The notes beneath the pieces are model-generated. The model was given only the letters and a program-made list of their open reading frames with translations, did no database searches and had not been told where the DNA came from. Made by a program: the position numbers and the translations under genes. Shown piece by piece: positions 45,066 through 54,983 of a DNA stretch of 64,000 nt. Each line of letters opens with the position of its first letter. Position 1 is the stretch's first letter. The DNA comes from an uncultured Pelagibacteraceae bacterium (GTDB lineage Bacteria; Pseudomonadota; Alphaproteobacteria; Pelagibacterales; Pelagibacteraceae): positions 1 to 64,000 of the forward strand of contig CACBCE010000002.1 of NCBI GenBank assembly GCA_902537665.1, in the 5' to 3' direction.

Positions 45066-45124
45066 AAAATTTAATACAATCTATACGAGATAATGCTATA
45101 TATGAGTAAAACAATTATATTTCA

Positions 45125-46246
45125 ATGGAAAAAATACTTTTTAGAAAACTTATCGCAGATATAACCTTAAGAGCCTTACTTATTATATTAACAATTGGTC
45201 TAATTGTTTGGATTATTCAAGCTGTAAATTATTTAGATTTTGTAATCGATGATGGACACAATTTTTTAATTTATTTTTATTATAACTTATTTAATTTTCC
45301 AAAAATAATTCACAGAATACTACCTTTCGTATTTGCTATATCTATTTTTTTTGAATTATTAAAATATGAAAAAAATAATGAATTACTTTTGTTCTGGACT
45401 AATGGTGTAACAAAAAAAAAGTTCATTCTTAATCTGGTTAATTTTGCAATTGTTGTAATGTTAATTCAAATACTAATTGGAAGTATAATTTCTCCAAAAA
45501 GTCAATTAAAAGCAAGATTAGTATTAAAAGACTCTAATATGGATTTTTTACCAAATTTGATTAAACAAGGTAAATTTATAGATACGGTTTCTGGACTAAC
45601 TATTTTTATAAATGAAAAAGTTAATAATAATTCATTTAGAAATATTTTTATTCAAGAAGGAGATTTGTTCAACCTCGATCGGAATGATAACCAAATTATT
45701 TTTGCTAAAGAGGGATTACTTCTTAATGAAAATAAAAAAATATTTAGACTTTTAAATGGAAAAATTATTAGCACAAATAATAATAAGTTAATTAGTTTTG
45801 AGTTTGATAAAATAGATTATAACTTATCAAAATTTTCATCAAAAACGATTAAAGTAGCTAAGATACAAGAGCTGCCTTCCTTAAAAATTATAAGATGTTC
45901 ACTGAGTTTATTATATGAAAAAGAATATATTGATGAAATGTTTAGATGCGAAAAAGGAAGACTTAAAAATCTTAATCAAGAACTTTATAAAAGATTTATA
46001 AAACCTTTTTACATACCTTTGCTCGCATTGATTAGTTGTTTTCTATTAACTTTTTCAAAAGTACAAAATAACTTTACAATAAAATCTATAAAAGTTTTTT
46101 TATATGTTTTTTTAATCTTGATTATATCTGAGGCATTTATGAGATACGCTGATGAGTCAAAATTACAATTGATTTTCATAATGTTGCTTCCAATAACGAT
46201 TTATTTTTTTATTTATAACTTTTTAATTTCTAAAGTCAGATTATGA
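45125..46246 (+). CDS. lptF: LPS export permease LptF
   Basis: This 373-residue YjgP/YjgQ-family protein has three N-terminal transmembrane helices (about 18-118), a periplasmic beta-jellyroll (about 130-285) and three C-terminal helices (about 290-370). GSIISPKSQLKARLVLKDSN follows TM3 as in LptF. It forms the inner-membrane LptB2FG complex that extracts LPS. It overlaps lptG by 4 bases in the lpt operon; assignment as F rather than G is by gene order and is common practice. Confidence 0.9.
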   Translation: MEKILFRKLIADITLRALLIILTIGLIVWIIQAVNYLDFVIDDGHNFLIYFYYNLFNFPKIIHRILPFVFAISIFFELLKYEKNNELLLFWTNGVTKKKFILNLVNFAIVVMLIQILIGSIISPKSQLKARLVLKDSNMDFLPNLIKQGKFIDTVSGLTIFINEKVNNNSFRNIFIQEGDLFNLDRNDNQIIFAKEGLLLNENKKIFRLLNGKIISTNNNKLISFEFDKIDYNLSKFSSKTIKVAKIQELPSLKIIRCSLSLLYEKEYIDEMFRCEKGRLKNLNQELYKRFIKPFYIPLLALISCFLLTFSKVQNNFTIKSIKVFLYVFLILIISEAFMRYADESKLQLIFIMLLPITIYFFIYNFLISKVRL

Positions 46247-47325
46247 TAAAAACTTTTGATAAATATTTTGTTAAGTTATTTTTTAAAAAAATTATTTTAC
46301 TCACTTTAATTTTTTTTTCTTTAACATTTATTTTAACTTTATTTGAGGAGATTACTTTTCTTAGCAACTCCAATTCAGAGATATATTTACCATTTTTGAT
46401 AACTTTTTTTAATGTACCGTCAACTCTTCTAGAAATTTTTCCATTTATTGTTCTAATATCTACTCAACTTTTTTTTGTTGATATTATCAAAAGGAAAGAA
46501 AATGAATTAATAAAAGTTAATAGTTTAGATAATTTTTATTTAATAAAATTACTGGCATTTTGTACTTTTGTATTTGGGATAATAATAATTACCTTATATT
46601 ATCCCATGTCTTCAAAACTAAAGTTCTTTTATTTTGATATAAAAAATATTTATTCAGAGGATGGAAAATATCTTAAACATTACAGCGGTAATGGATTGTG
46701 GATTAAAGATGAAATAGATAATGAAATTTATATTATTAATGCATCTGCTAATAATAAAGAAAAATTTCTTAAAAATATTTTTATCAATAAGTTTGATAAA
46801 GATTTTAATCTTATAGAAGTTATTTCATCAAAAAAAGCTGATATATCCTCAAATGATTGGGTAATTGAAAAGCCAGTTATTTTTAGAGGAAATCAGCAAA
46901 TTCAACTGGAGGAAAATATAAAACTATCGAGTCATTTTAATTTTGATAAAATAAACAAAACTTTCAGGGATCTTAACTCACTAAATTTAATTGAGCTATT
47001 TGATCTGAAAAGAGAAAATGAGTTGTTAGGGTATTCCTCACAGGATATAGATTTACATTTTTTAAAGATTATTTCTTTACCAATTTATCTCAGTATTATG
47101 GTCATTATTTCAGCAATAATAATGTTAAACATAAAGAGAGATAAACCATATATATTCCATGTTTTGTTGGGAATATTATTATCTGTGATTATTTATTATA
47201 TAAACAATATATTCAATATTTTTGGATTAACTAATAAAATACCAATTTATTTATCTGTATTTTTTCCAATTATTTTTTTAAGTATTGTTTCAACTATAGG
47301 TTTGATTCGAATAAATGAAAAATAA
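46243..47325 (+). CDS. lptG: LPS export permease LptG
   Basis: This 360-residue paralogue of lptF has the same 3+3 helix layout around a periplasmic beta domain. It starts with FDKYFVKLFFKKIILLTLIF and includes TLLEIFPFIVLISTQLFF and, in the C-terminal part, LKIISLPIYLSIMVIISAII. It completes the LptB2FG transporter. The ATP-binding partner lptB is not in the window. It overlaps lptD by 11 bases. Confidence 0.9.
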   Translation: MIKTFDKYFVKLFFKKIILLTLIFFSLTFILTLFEEITFLSNSNSEIYLPFLITFFNVPSTLLEIFPFIVLISTQLFFVDIIKRKENELIKVNSLDNFYLIKLLAFCTFVFGIIIITLYYPMSSKLKFFYFDIKNIYSEDGKYLKHYSGNGLWIKDEIDNEIYIINASANNKEKFLKNIFINKFDKDFNLIEVISSKKADISSNDWVIEKPVIFRGNQQIQLEENIKLSSHFNFDKINKTFRDLNSLNLIELFDLKRENELLGYSSQDIDLHFLKIISLPIYLSIMVIISAIIMLNIKRDKPYIFHVLLGILLSVIIYYINNIFNIFGLTNKIPIYLSVFFPIIFLSIVSTIGLIRINEK

Positions 47326-49675
47326 GATCTTTATAATTATCACAATTTTATTTCAACTCATTTTGATTAATAAATCTTTTTCTAACGAAATAGATTTTCA
47401 GGCTACAGACATAGAAATTTCAAATGATCAGAACTTAACAGTTGCTAATAATGCAACAGCTATTATTAAAGATGATGGCATAACAATAAAAGGTAAAAAA
47501 ATAAAATATTATAAAGATAAATCATTATTAATAATTAATAACGGAAAAATTTTATCCATCGATAAAAATTTTGAAATTAACTCAGAAATTATTGAGTACA
47601 AAATTAATGAGTCTAATCTTAATTTTGAAAACAATATTGTGATAAATGATGGTATCAATAATTTGGTTATTAATTCTAATAAGATTAATTATGATCTAGA
47701 TAAGCGAAAAATTGTAAGCCAGGATTATTCAGAAATTTTTGATGACCTTAATAATACTTACAAAGTTGATGGATTTGAATATTCTATTAAAGACAAGATA
47801 ATTAAATTGAATAATTTAGTTGCACAAGATAAAAACAAAAATTCTTTTTTAGTAGATTTATCTTATCTTGATTTAAATAAAAAAGAATTAATCGCAAAAG
47901 ATATTAGTATAAATTTTAAACTCAATGAAAACTCAGAAAACGAACCTAGATTGAAAGGTAGAAGCTTAGTCAGTGATAAAAGAAATACTATTGTAAAAAA
48001 GGGAACTTTTACCTTTTGTAAAAAAAGAGATAAATGTCCACCGTGGGAGATGAGTGCAGAGGAAATTAGACATGATAAACAAAAAAAAATTATTCATTAT
48101 AAAAATGCAAGTTTAAAAATTTACGACAAAAAGGTCTTTTATTTTCCAAAATTTTTCCATCCTGATCCAACTGTAAAAAGGCAAAGTGGCTTTTTAATCC
48201 CAAGATTTCAAGATAATAGTTCTACTGGTTTGTCATTTAATTTACCTTATTTTTTAGCAATAGCCGAAAATAAAGATTTAACAATCTCACCAAGATTTTT
48301 TAATGATGATAAATTTTTGATGCAATCAGAATTTAGACAAAAAAATAAATATTCTAATCACATAGCAGATGTTAGTCAGTTTATCTCTAATGGTAAAAAT
48401 TCAAAGAGTCACTTGTTTTATAACTATAAAAAAAATTACGAAACTAACAATTTTGATGATATAGAATTAAATATAAAATTAGAGCAAGTCTCAGATGAAA
48501 CTTATCTAAAAACAAATAAAATAGAGAGTCCAATAATAAATAACTTTTCTAATCTTACAAATTCATTAAATCTTAAGATGTACAATGAAAATCTGAAATT
48601 TGACGCTAATCTTGATGTTTATGAGGATTTAACAAAAACTGATAGTGATAAATTCGAATATATTCCTAATTTTAGTTTTTCCAAGGTAATGAATAATAAT
48701 TATACTTTTAAATCAAATGGATATTATAAAAATTATAATACCAATATCTCAGAAAAAGTTTTAATTAATAATTTAGAATTTCAATCAGATTTAAAATATT
48801 TTAATAGAGGATTTTTAAATGAAAAAAAATTAATTCTTAAAAATATAAATACTGATGCAACAAATTCAAATAAATTAAAAAATAAAAATACACATTCGTT
48901 GATCCCAAGTTTCCAGTCAGACTATACATTGCCATTGAGTAAAGAAACTGGAAAATTTAACAATATTTTAACGCCTAAGCTCTCTTTAAGATTAAGTATT
49001 CCATACACAAAAGATAATCGTTTAACTGATAGAACAATAAATTATAAAAATATTTATGACTTCAACAGGTTAGGAATTGATGGGTCATCTGAAGGAGGAA
49101 TTTCAGCAACCTATGGATATGAGTATATAAAGATTAATAAATCTAGTTTTGATGAAATAATGAAATTTGGTTTTGCAAATAATTTAAGAATTGAGGAAAA
49201 TAAAGATTTACCAATTAACAGTAATTTAGGTGATAAAACGTCAGATTTTGTAGGGCTATTTGAATACAATCATAATAATAATTTTAAATTTAACTATGAT
49301 TTTTCAATTAAAAATAATTTAGAGGATAAAAATTATGAATTATTTGGATTTGAATATTATTTGAAAAATTTAACTACAAGATTTGAGTATTTAAACGAGA
49401 ATAACACTAATTTGAAGTCTTCTTATTTAAAAAATAAAACTATATATAAATTTGATAATAGAAATAGTTTAATTTTTGAGACAAGCGAAAATAAAGAAAA
49501 AAGTTTTACAGAATACTATAATCTTATTTATCAATATGAGAACGATTGCTTGAGAGCTGGAATTGAATACAATAAAGAATATTATAGTGACCAGGAACTT
49601 AAACCTTCAGAAAATTTATTATTTAAAATTACAATTATGCCTTTTGGTGGTTTTAATACTCCTAATTTAAAATGA
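47315..49675 (+). CDS. lptD: LPS assembly outer-membrane protein LptD
   Basis: This 786-residue protein has a signal peptide (KIFIIITILFQLILINKSFSNE), an N-terminal OstA jellyroll (about 25-130) and a C-terminal beta-barrel. A Cys pair is in FTFCKKRDKCPPW (about 233-239) and another Cys near the C-terminus in YENDCLRAG, so disulphide patterning resembles LptD, although the adjacent Cys pair of E. coli is reduced to one. It inserts LPS in the outer leaflet. Strong AT bias has made it very Asn/Lys-rich. Confidence 0.92.
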   Translation: MKNKIFIIITILFQLILINKSFSNEIDFQATDIEISNDQNLTVANNATAIIKDDGITIKGKKIKYYKDKSLLIINNGKILSIDKNFEINSEIIEYKINESNLNFENNIVINDGINNLVINSNKINYDLDKRKIVSQDYSEIFDDLNNTYKVDGFEYSIKDKIIKLNNLVAQDKNKNSFLVDLSYLDLNKKELIAKDISINFKLNENSENEPRLKGRSLVSDKRNTIVKKGTFTFCKKRDKCPPWEMSAEEIRHDKQKKIIHYKNASLKIYDKKVFYFPKFFHPDPTVKRQSGFLIPRFQDNSSTGLSFNLPYFLAIAENKDLTISPRFFNDDKFLMQSEFRQKNKYSNHIADVSQFISNGKNSKSHLFYNYKKNYETNNFDDIELNIKLEQVSDETYLKTNKIESPIINNFSNLTNSLNLKMYNENLKFDANLDVYEDLTKTDSDKFEYIPNFSFSKVMNNNYTFKSNGYYKNYNTNISEKVLINNLEFQSDLKYFNRGFLNEKKLILKNINTDATNSNKLKNKNTHSLIPSFQSDYTLPLSKETGKFNNILTPKLSLRLSIPYTKDNRLTDRTINYKNIYDFNRLGIDGSSEGGISATYGYEYIKINKSSFDEIMKFGFANNLRIEENKDLPINSNLGDKTSDFVGLFEYNHNNNFKFNYDFSIKNNLEDKNYELFGFEYYLKNLTTRFEYLNENNTNLKSSYLKNKTIYKFDNRNSLIFETSENKEKSFTEYYNLIYQYENDCLRAGIEYNKEYYSDQELKPSENLLFKITIMPFGGFNTPNLK

Positions 49676-50607
49676 TAATATTTAAAAGGTCGCTTATTTT
49701 ATTTTTAATTTTTTCCTCGTTAATAAGCTTTTGTTATTCAAAAATCGAACTCAAAATAATAATGAAGGTAGATAATGAGATCATTACATCTCATGATATT
49801 GAACAAGAGATTAATTATTTAAAAGCTCTCAATCCAGGACTAAAACAAATTAATAAAGATGAATTACTTGTTGTTGCCAAGAGATCTATTATCAAAGAAT
49901 TTATAAAAAAAAAGGAGATAGAGAAATATAAGAAATTAAATTTAGAAAACCCTCAGATTAATAATGTTTTGGGTAATCTAATAAAGAATTTAAATCTTCA
50001 AAATGAAAATGAATTAGAAAATTACCTAAATACTTTCAACTTTTCTATTGGGGAATTAAAAAGAAAAATTGAAATAGAAAATGAATGGAAAAATTTAATA
50101 TACAGTAAGTATATTAAGGCTGTTAAAATTAATAAAAAAGAATTAATTGAGAAAATTGAAAAGTCGAGAAGTGAAAAATTTTTACTAGAATATAATTTAT
50201 CTGAAATAGTTTTTACAAATACAGCAGATGTTTCTTTAGATCAACTATTTGAAAATGTACAAGAAAGTATAAGAGAAAATGGTTTTGAAAATACTGCAAA
50301 TCTTTATAGTATATCTGAAAGTTCTAAAATCGGTGGCAAAATAGGCTGGGTAAAAAAAAATAATTTATCAGATATAATTAATAAAAGTTTAAAAAATTTA
50401 AATGTTAATGAATACAGTTCTCCTTTAAAAATAAATAATAATTATTTTATTTTTAAAATTAATGATATTAGAAAGATTGAAATTGAAATAGATAAGAAAA
50501 AAGAATTAGATAAAATGATATTTGTTGAAACATCAAAACAATTAGATAAATTTTCAAATATTTTTTATAATAAAATTAAACTTAATAGTGAAATTAGTGA
50601 ATTTTAA
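49672..50607 (+). CDS. surA: SurA-like periplasmic peptidyl-prolyl isomerase / chaperone
   Basis: This 311-residue exported protein has a signal peptide (LILFLIFSSLISFCYS), a SurA_N chaperone domain (VDNEIITSHDIEQEINYLKA) and a single degenerate parvulin-like domain (about 170-275; KIGGKIGWVKKNNLSDIINKSL). E. coli SurA has two parvulin domains. It assists outer-membrane protein folding, including LptD, which it follows with a 4-base overlap. Confidence 0.85.
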   Translation: MIIFKRSLILFLIFSSLISFCYSKIELKIIMKVDNEIITSHDIEQEINYLKALNPGLKQINKDELLVVAKRSIIKEFIKKKEIEKYKKLNLENPQINNVLGNLIKNLNLQNENELENYLNTFNFSIGELKRKIEIENEWKNLIYSKYIKAVKINKKELIEKIEKSRSEKFLLEYNLSEIVFTNTADVSLDQLFENVQESIRENGFENTANLYSISESSKIGGKIGWVKKNNLSDIINKSLKNLNVNEYSSPLKINNNYFIFKINDIRKIEIEIDKKKELDKMIFVETSKQLDKFSNIFYNKIKLNSEISEF

Positions 50608-51532
50608 ACCAATTTTAATCATACCTGGAGAAACAAGAAGTATTTTTTTTGAAATTTTTTTTAAATCAATTAGGTCAAAAAAATTTACTAGTCCTTTAAT
50701 TTTGATTTGTAATAAAGAAATTTTAAGAAAAGAGGTAAAAAAATATAAATTTTATAAAAAAATTGAATTAATTAATTTAAATCAAATTTTCAAAAAAAAA
50801 ATTAAAAAAAAAAATATTTATTTTATTGAAATTAAAAATTCAAATTCAAAAAATTACGTTCACGAATGTTTTAAAGTTGCTTTTTATATAATAAAGCGAG
50901 GATTAACGAATAAACTAATTAATGGACCAATTAATAAATCTAAAACTTTAAAGAGAAAATACCCTGGTATGACTGAATATATTTCTAAAAATTTTAATCA
51001 AAAAAAATTTGCAATGTTAATTTATAATAATAAACTCTCAGTTTCTCCTGTAACAACCCACCTTCCATTGAAAATGGTTACAAAAAAAATTACTAAAAAG
51101 TTAATTGCTGAAAAAATCACGATTATTAATACATTTTATAGTCAAAAATTAGGTTTTAAACCTAAAATTGGTGTTGTTGGTTTGAACCCCCATTGCGAAA
51201 CTTTATCAAAATTTAATGAGGATACTAAAATAATACTTCCAGCTATTAATTCATTAAAAAAGAAAAATATTCAAGTCAGTGGTCCTCACCCATCTGATAC
51301 AATATTTTTAAAAAGTAATAGAAAAAAATTTAATGTTATAGTTGGTATGTACCACGATCAAGTTCTTACACCAATGAAAACACTTTTTGAATATGATGCA
51401 ATAAATATTACCATAGGTTTACCATTTTTGAGGGTAACTCCTGATCATGGACCTAATGAGATGATGGTTGGTAAAAATAGGTCAAATCCAATAAGTTTGA
51501 TCAAAGCAATTAGTTTTTTAGATAAAAGATGA
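50588..51532 (+). CDS. pdxA: 4-hydroxythreonine-4-phosphate dehydrogenase
   Basis: This 314-residue PdxA-family enzyme oxidises 4-phosphohydroxythreonine in pyridoxal phosphate synthesis. Motifs include LINGPINKSK, the metal-binding His in VTTHLPLKMV, GVVGLNPHCE (about 198), MYHDQVLTPMKTLFE (about 257) and RVTPDHGPNEMMVGK. The start is GTG and overlaps surA by 20 bases. The N-terminal GETRSIFFEIF replaces the usual GDPAGIGPE, so this paralogue is divergent. Confidence 0.87.
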   Translation: MKLVNFKPILIIPGETRSIFFEIFFKSIRSKKFTSPLILICNKEILRKEVKKYKFYKKIELINLNQIFKKKIKKKNIYFIEIKNSNSKNYVHECFKVAFYIIKRGLTNKLINGPINKSKTLKRKYPGMTEYISKNFNQKKFAMLIYNNKLSVSPVTTHLPLKMVTKKITKKLIAEKITIINTFYSQKLGFKPKIGVVGLNPHCETLSKFNEDTKIILPAINSLKKKNIQVSGPHPSDTIFLKSNRKKFNVIVGMYHDQVLTPMKTLFEYDAINITIGLPFLRVTPDHGPNEMMVGKNRSNPISLIKAISFLDKR

Positions 51533-52317
51533 TAAAGGCTAAAAAAAGCCTAGGACAAAATTTTCTTATTGATCAAAATATAATAAAAAAAATCATAAAT
51601 GTTGTAGATATCAAAGATAAAAATGTTTTAGAAATTGGACCCGGAACTGGAAGTTTAACTTCAGAAATTTTTAAAAAAAAACCAAAAAAAATTATTTTAA
51701 TAGAAAAAGATGACAAATTAGTCGAAATTCTAAAAGATAGATTTAATAAAGATATTGAGTTCATTAATAAAGATGTATTAAAAATAGATGAAAATAATTT
51801 GAACAATCAAATTCTGACAGTATTTGGTAATTTACCCTACAATATATCAACAGAAATCTTAAGTAAGTGGATATTAAATATTAATCCTAAAAAAGTTTGG
51901 TTTAGTTGTCTTGTTCTTATGTTTCAAAAAGAAGTGGCTGATAGAATAATATCAAAATTTAATACTAAAAATTATGGAAGATTAACAATTTTAGCTAATT
52001 GGAGACTTAATATAAAAAAAATAATAGATATAAAACCAAGTAGTTTTCAACCGAAACCAAAAGTTGAAAGCACTGTTTTATTTTTTGAACCAAAAAATAA
52101 TTTTACAAAATTTAAAAATGCTAAAAATCTTGAAAAAATTACAAGAATTTTCTTTATGCATCGAAGGAAAATGATTAAAAAACCTTTTAAACAACTTTTT
52201 AGAAATAATGAAAATATTGCATCTGAATTAGGAATAGATCTAAATTTGAGGCCTCAAAATTTAGACTTTGACACTTACTATGAATTAACCAAAAGATATG
52301 AATTTTTAAGAGGTTAA
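51529..52317 (+). CDS. rsmA: 16S rRNA dimethyladenosine transferase
   Basis: This 262-residue KsgA/RsmA enzyme dimethylates A1518 and A1519 of 16S rRNA. It has [15 protein letters not shown], the SAM-binding [10 protein letters not shown] (about 36-45), the catalytic [10 protein letters not shown] (about 101-110) and a C-terminal helical domain with [12 protein letters not shown]. The order surA-pdxA-rsmA is conserved in proteobacteria. It overlaps the convergent gmk by 12 bases. Confidence 0.96.
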   Translation: MIKAKKSLGQNFLIDQNIIKKIINVVDIKDKNVLEIGPGTGSLTSEIFKKKPKKIILIEKDDKLVEILKDRFNKDIEFINKDVLKIDENNLNNQILTVFGNLPYNISTEILSKWILNINPKKVWFSCLVLMFQKEVADRIISKFNTKNYGRLTILANWRLNIKKIIDIKPSSFQPKPKVESTVLFFEPKNNFTKFKNAKNLEKITRIFFMHRRKMIKKPFKQLFRNNENIASELGIDLNLRPQNLDFDTYYELTKRYEFLRG

Positions 52318-52938
52318 TTTTTCTACATGATTTCTAATAAAATCTAAATCATAATCTTTTGATCCATCATTTATTTCTGCATTAATCAAATCTTTTATTT
52401 TCAAATAACATTTTTCAAGATTGTCATTAATTACTACATAATCATAATTTATCCAATGAAGTACATCTCTCTCAAATTGTTGCATTCTTTCTTCAGCTAT
52501 AAGTTTATCCTTCATATCTCTATTAGAAAGTCTATCAAATAAAATTTTCTTGCTTGGAGGTAAAATAAAAAATGTAATTAATTTATAATCTAACTTTTTA
52601 TTCTTGATTTGATCAGCACCTTGCCAATCAATATCAAATAATACATTTTTTCCTCTATTTAAATTATCTATGATCGGTGTTCTTGTTGTTCCATAATAAT
52701 TATTAAAAACTTTCGCATATTCCAAAAATTCTTGATTATTTATTAATCTTTTAAACTCATTATCATTTACAAAATAATAATCTTTGTTTGGAGTCTCACC
52801 CTCTCTAGGTTTTCTTGTTGTATGAGATATAGAAATTTCAAAATTTTCGTTTTTTGAAAGTAAATTTACAAGAGTTGTTTTCCCTGCTCCAGAGGGAGAG
52901 GACAATATAACCATTATCCCATCATTTGCTGAGGGCAT
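52306..52938 (-). CDS. gmk: Guanylate kinase
   Basis: This 210-residue GMP kinase has a P-loop ([16 protein letters not shown], about 12-27), [11 protein letters not shown] (GMP binding, about 38-48), KDYYFV and the [10 protein letters not shown] block (about 102). It converts GMP to GDP. A second Met nine codons in (52914) would also give a functional N-terminus. It is downstream of acpP, 9 bases after its stop. Confidence 0.95.
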   Translation of the reverse strand: MPSANDGIMVILSSPSGAGKTTLVNLLSKNENFEISISHTTRKPREGETPNKDYYFVNDNEFKRLINNQEFLEYAKVFNNYYGTTRTPIIDNLNRGKNVLFDIDWQGADQIKNKKLDYKLITFFILPPSKKILFDRLSNRDMKDKLIAEERMQQFERDVLHWINYDYVVINDNLEKCYLKIKDLINAEINDGSKDYDLDFIRNHVEKLTS

Positions 52939-52947
52939 TTAAATTTA

Positions 52948-53187
52948 TTAATTAGCTTTGCCTTCAATAAATTTGACGGCATCACCAACTGTTAATATTT
53001 TTTCAGCTTCGCTATCAGAAATTTCTGATCCAAATTCCTCCTCAAAAGCCATCACTAATTCAACAGTATCTAAACTATCAGCTCCTAGATCATCAATAAA
53101 ACTTGATTCCTCTGTAACTTTAGACTCATCAATTCCCAAATGATCTGCAACTATTTTTTTTACTTTGCTTGAAACATCTTCTGACAT
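52948..53187 (-). CDS. acpP: Acyl carrier protein
   Basis: This 79-residue acidic ACP has the phosphopantetheine attachment Ser in [14 protein letters not shown] (about residue 37). It carries acyl intermediates in fatty acid synthesis. AGGATC lies close upstream. It has its own promoter in addition to read-through from fabG: the -35 lies over the fabG stop codon. It is the most likely highly expressed gene of this cluster. Confidence 0.97.
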   Translation of the reverse strand: MSEDVSSKVKKIVADHLGIDESKVTEESSFIDDLGADSLDTVELVMAFEEEFGSEISDSEAEKILTVGDAVKFIEGKAN

Positions 53188-53212
53188 ATTGATCCTTTTA
53201 TTAATATAATCG

Positions 53213-53240
53213 TTAATAGTTTAATTACTTAGATTGTCAA
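53213..53240 (-). promoter_or_regulatory. acpP promoter overlapping the fabG stop codon
   Basis: On the minus strand a perfect -35 hexamer TTGACA (53240-53235) contains the fabG TGA stop. After a 16-base spacer comes a -10-like TATTAA (53218-53213), 25 bases before the acpP ATG. The arrangement allows strong independent transcription of acpP within the fab cluster. It is a sequence prediction only. Confidence 0.6.
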
Positions 53241-53974
53241 GCCATATACATGCCCCCATTTACATGCAATGTTTCTCCATTAATATAGTCTGAGTGATTA
53301 GATGCTAAAAAAAGAACTGCATTAGCTATATCTTCAGGTTCACCTAATCTACCAGATGGTATTTTGGAAATAATTATATCTTTAAATTTTTCATCAATTT
53401 TATCTGTCATTGCAGTCTTAATGAATCCAGGTGATATACAATTTACATTAATATTTTTTTTTGCATACTCTATCGCCAGGCTTTTAGACATCGCAATTAT
53501 CCCAGCTTTAGATGCAGTATAATTCGCCTGACCAAGATTGCCTGTATGAGCCACTACTGATGAAATGTTTATTATTTTCCCCTTTTTATTTTTTAACATT
53601 TTTTTTATACCAAACTTACAAATTAAAAATGTAGATGTTAAATTGACTTCTATTACATTTTTCCATTCATCCAAATTCATTCTAATTGCTAAGTTATCTT
53701 GAGTAATTCCTGCGTTATTTACAATGCAGTCAATGTTACCATCAAGTTTCTTTGAGGCCTCCTCAATAAAATTTTCTACATTATCACTTTCGGATATATC
53801 AAATCTTAAAATATTAATATTGTTAAATTTTTTTTTTAATTCCTCCAATTTTTCTATTTTTGTACCTGAGGCTAAAATATTAACACCAAATTCATCTAGC
53901 TTTTTTATTATTGAATTTCCTATTCCTCCTGTTGCACCAGTTACAATGATATTTTTATTTTTCAAATCATTCAT
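53237..53974 (-). CDS. fabG: 3-oxoacyl-ACP reductase
   Basis: This 245-residue short-chain dehydrogenase has the NADP loop TGATGGIGNS (about 13-22), NNAGITQDNLAIRM (about 87), the catalytic Ser in ISSVVAHTG, and YTASKAGII (about 152). The C-terminus NGETLHVNGGMYMA is typical of FabG. It reduces 3-oxoacyl-ACP. It overlaps fabD by 4 bases; its stop codon lies within the acpP promoter. Confidence 0.96.
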   Translation of the reverse strand: MNDLKNKNIIVTGATGGIGNSIIKKLDEFGVNILASGTKIEKLEELKKKFNNINILRFDISESDNVENFIEEASKKLDGNIDCIVNNAGITQDNLAIRMNLDEWKNVIEVNLTSTFLICKFGIKKMLKNKKGKIINISSVVAHTGNLGQANYTASKAGIIAMSKSLAIEYAKKNINVNCISPGFIKTAMTDKIDEKFKDIIISKIPSGRLGEPEDIANAVLFLASNHSDYINGETLHVNGGMYMA

Positions 53975-54897
53975 ATTCTTAAACTTTCTATATCTGATTG
54001 GTTATTAATAGAAGTAATTTTTACATTTTTATTAATTCTTTTTATTAACCCACTCAAAACTTTTCCTGGACCTATTTCAATAAATTGGCTAACCCCATAA
54101 TTGACCATATTAATTATACTTTCTCTCCATCTAACTTTTTTTTCTATTTGACTAATTAGTAAATTCTTTAAATCTTTAACATTTAAAATTTCATCTGCTG
54201 TGACATTAGAAATTAAGGTATTGTTTGATTTATTAAAATCAACATTTTCTAATTCTTTTTTCATTATCTCTGTTGCGTTAGTCATTAATTCACAATGAAA
54301 TGGGGCACTGACTGGAAGTTTTATATTTTTAATTTTTTTATCTTTTAAAAAATTGCTCACAGACTCTAAATCCTCATTTTTACCACTTAAAACAATTTGA
54401 CCATCAGAATTATCGTTGGCAATCTGAGCATAAAATTTTTTTTCATTATCTTTAAGTATTTTTTCAATATCCTCAATTTTTACTCCTAGAACAGCTAACA
54501 TTCCACCCTTCCCTTTCGGAACTGAGTTTTGCATAGCTTCTCCTCTAACTCTTAAAATTTTAATTGTTTTTTCAAAATCTAAATATCCAGCACATGATAA
54601 TGCAGAATATTCACCTAATGAATGTCCAGCAAAGTACTTTGCTTCATTCAAATTAATATTAAATTCCTCTTTAATAACTTTGAAAATTGAATAACTTACT
54701 AGAAATATTGCAGGTTGAGTGTTTGCTGTAAGATCTAAATTTTCTCTAGGACCTTCTAAGATCATTTTTGAAATACTAAAATCTAATGCCTCATCTGCTT
54801 GTTGAAATAACTTTTTTACTATATCATATTTTTCAAAAAACTCTTTTCCCATACCAACTGTTTGGGAACCTTGACCTGGAAAAATCACAGAAAACAT
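53971..54897 (-). CDS. fabD: Malonyl-CoA:ACP transacylase
   Basis: This 308-residue enzyme loads malonyl onto ACP. It has VFPGQGSQTVGMGK at the N-terminus, the nucleophile Ser in AGHSLGEYSALS (about 91), SAPFHCELM (catalytic His, about 199) and EIGPGKVLSGLIKR at the end. It is the first gene of the fabD-fabG-acpP-gmk run and diverges from rpsF across 86 bases. Confidence 0.95.
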   Translation of the reverse strand: MFSVIFPGQGSQTVGMGKEFFEKYDIVKKLFQQADEALDFSISKMILEGPRENLDLTANTQPAIFLVSYSIFKVIKEEFNINLNEAKYFAGHSLGEYSALSCAGYLDFEKTIKILRVRGEAMQNSVPKGKGGMLAVLGVKIEDIEKILKDNEKKFYAQIANDNSDGQIVLSGKNEDLESVSNFLKDKKIKNIKLPVSAPFHCELMTNATEIMKKELENVDFNKSNNTLISNVTADEILNVKDLKNLLISQIEKKVRWRESIINMVNYGVSQFIEIGPGKVLSGLIKRINKNVKITSINNQSDIESLRI

Positions 54898-54923
54898 TTA
54901 AAAAATAAATTAATTTTTGGTTT

Positions 54924-54951
54924 TTTACTATTGTAATTGAGGGTTTATAAT
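54924..54951 (+). promoter_or_regulatory. Predicted promoter of rpsF-rpsR-rplI
   Basis: A perfect -10 hexamer TATAAT (54946-54951) is preceded by a 16-base spacer and TTTACT (54924-54929) as -35. The -10 is flanked by TGAGG and CCTCA inverted arms (54938-54942 and 54959-54963), which could be an operator or a leader hairpin. The rpsF ATG is 32 bases downstream. Prediction by eye only. Confidence 0.5.
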
Positions 54952-54983
54952 AGTATATCCTCACTTTTTATTAAAGATTAAAT

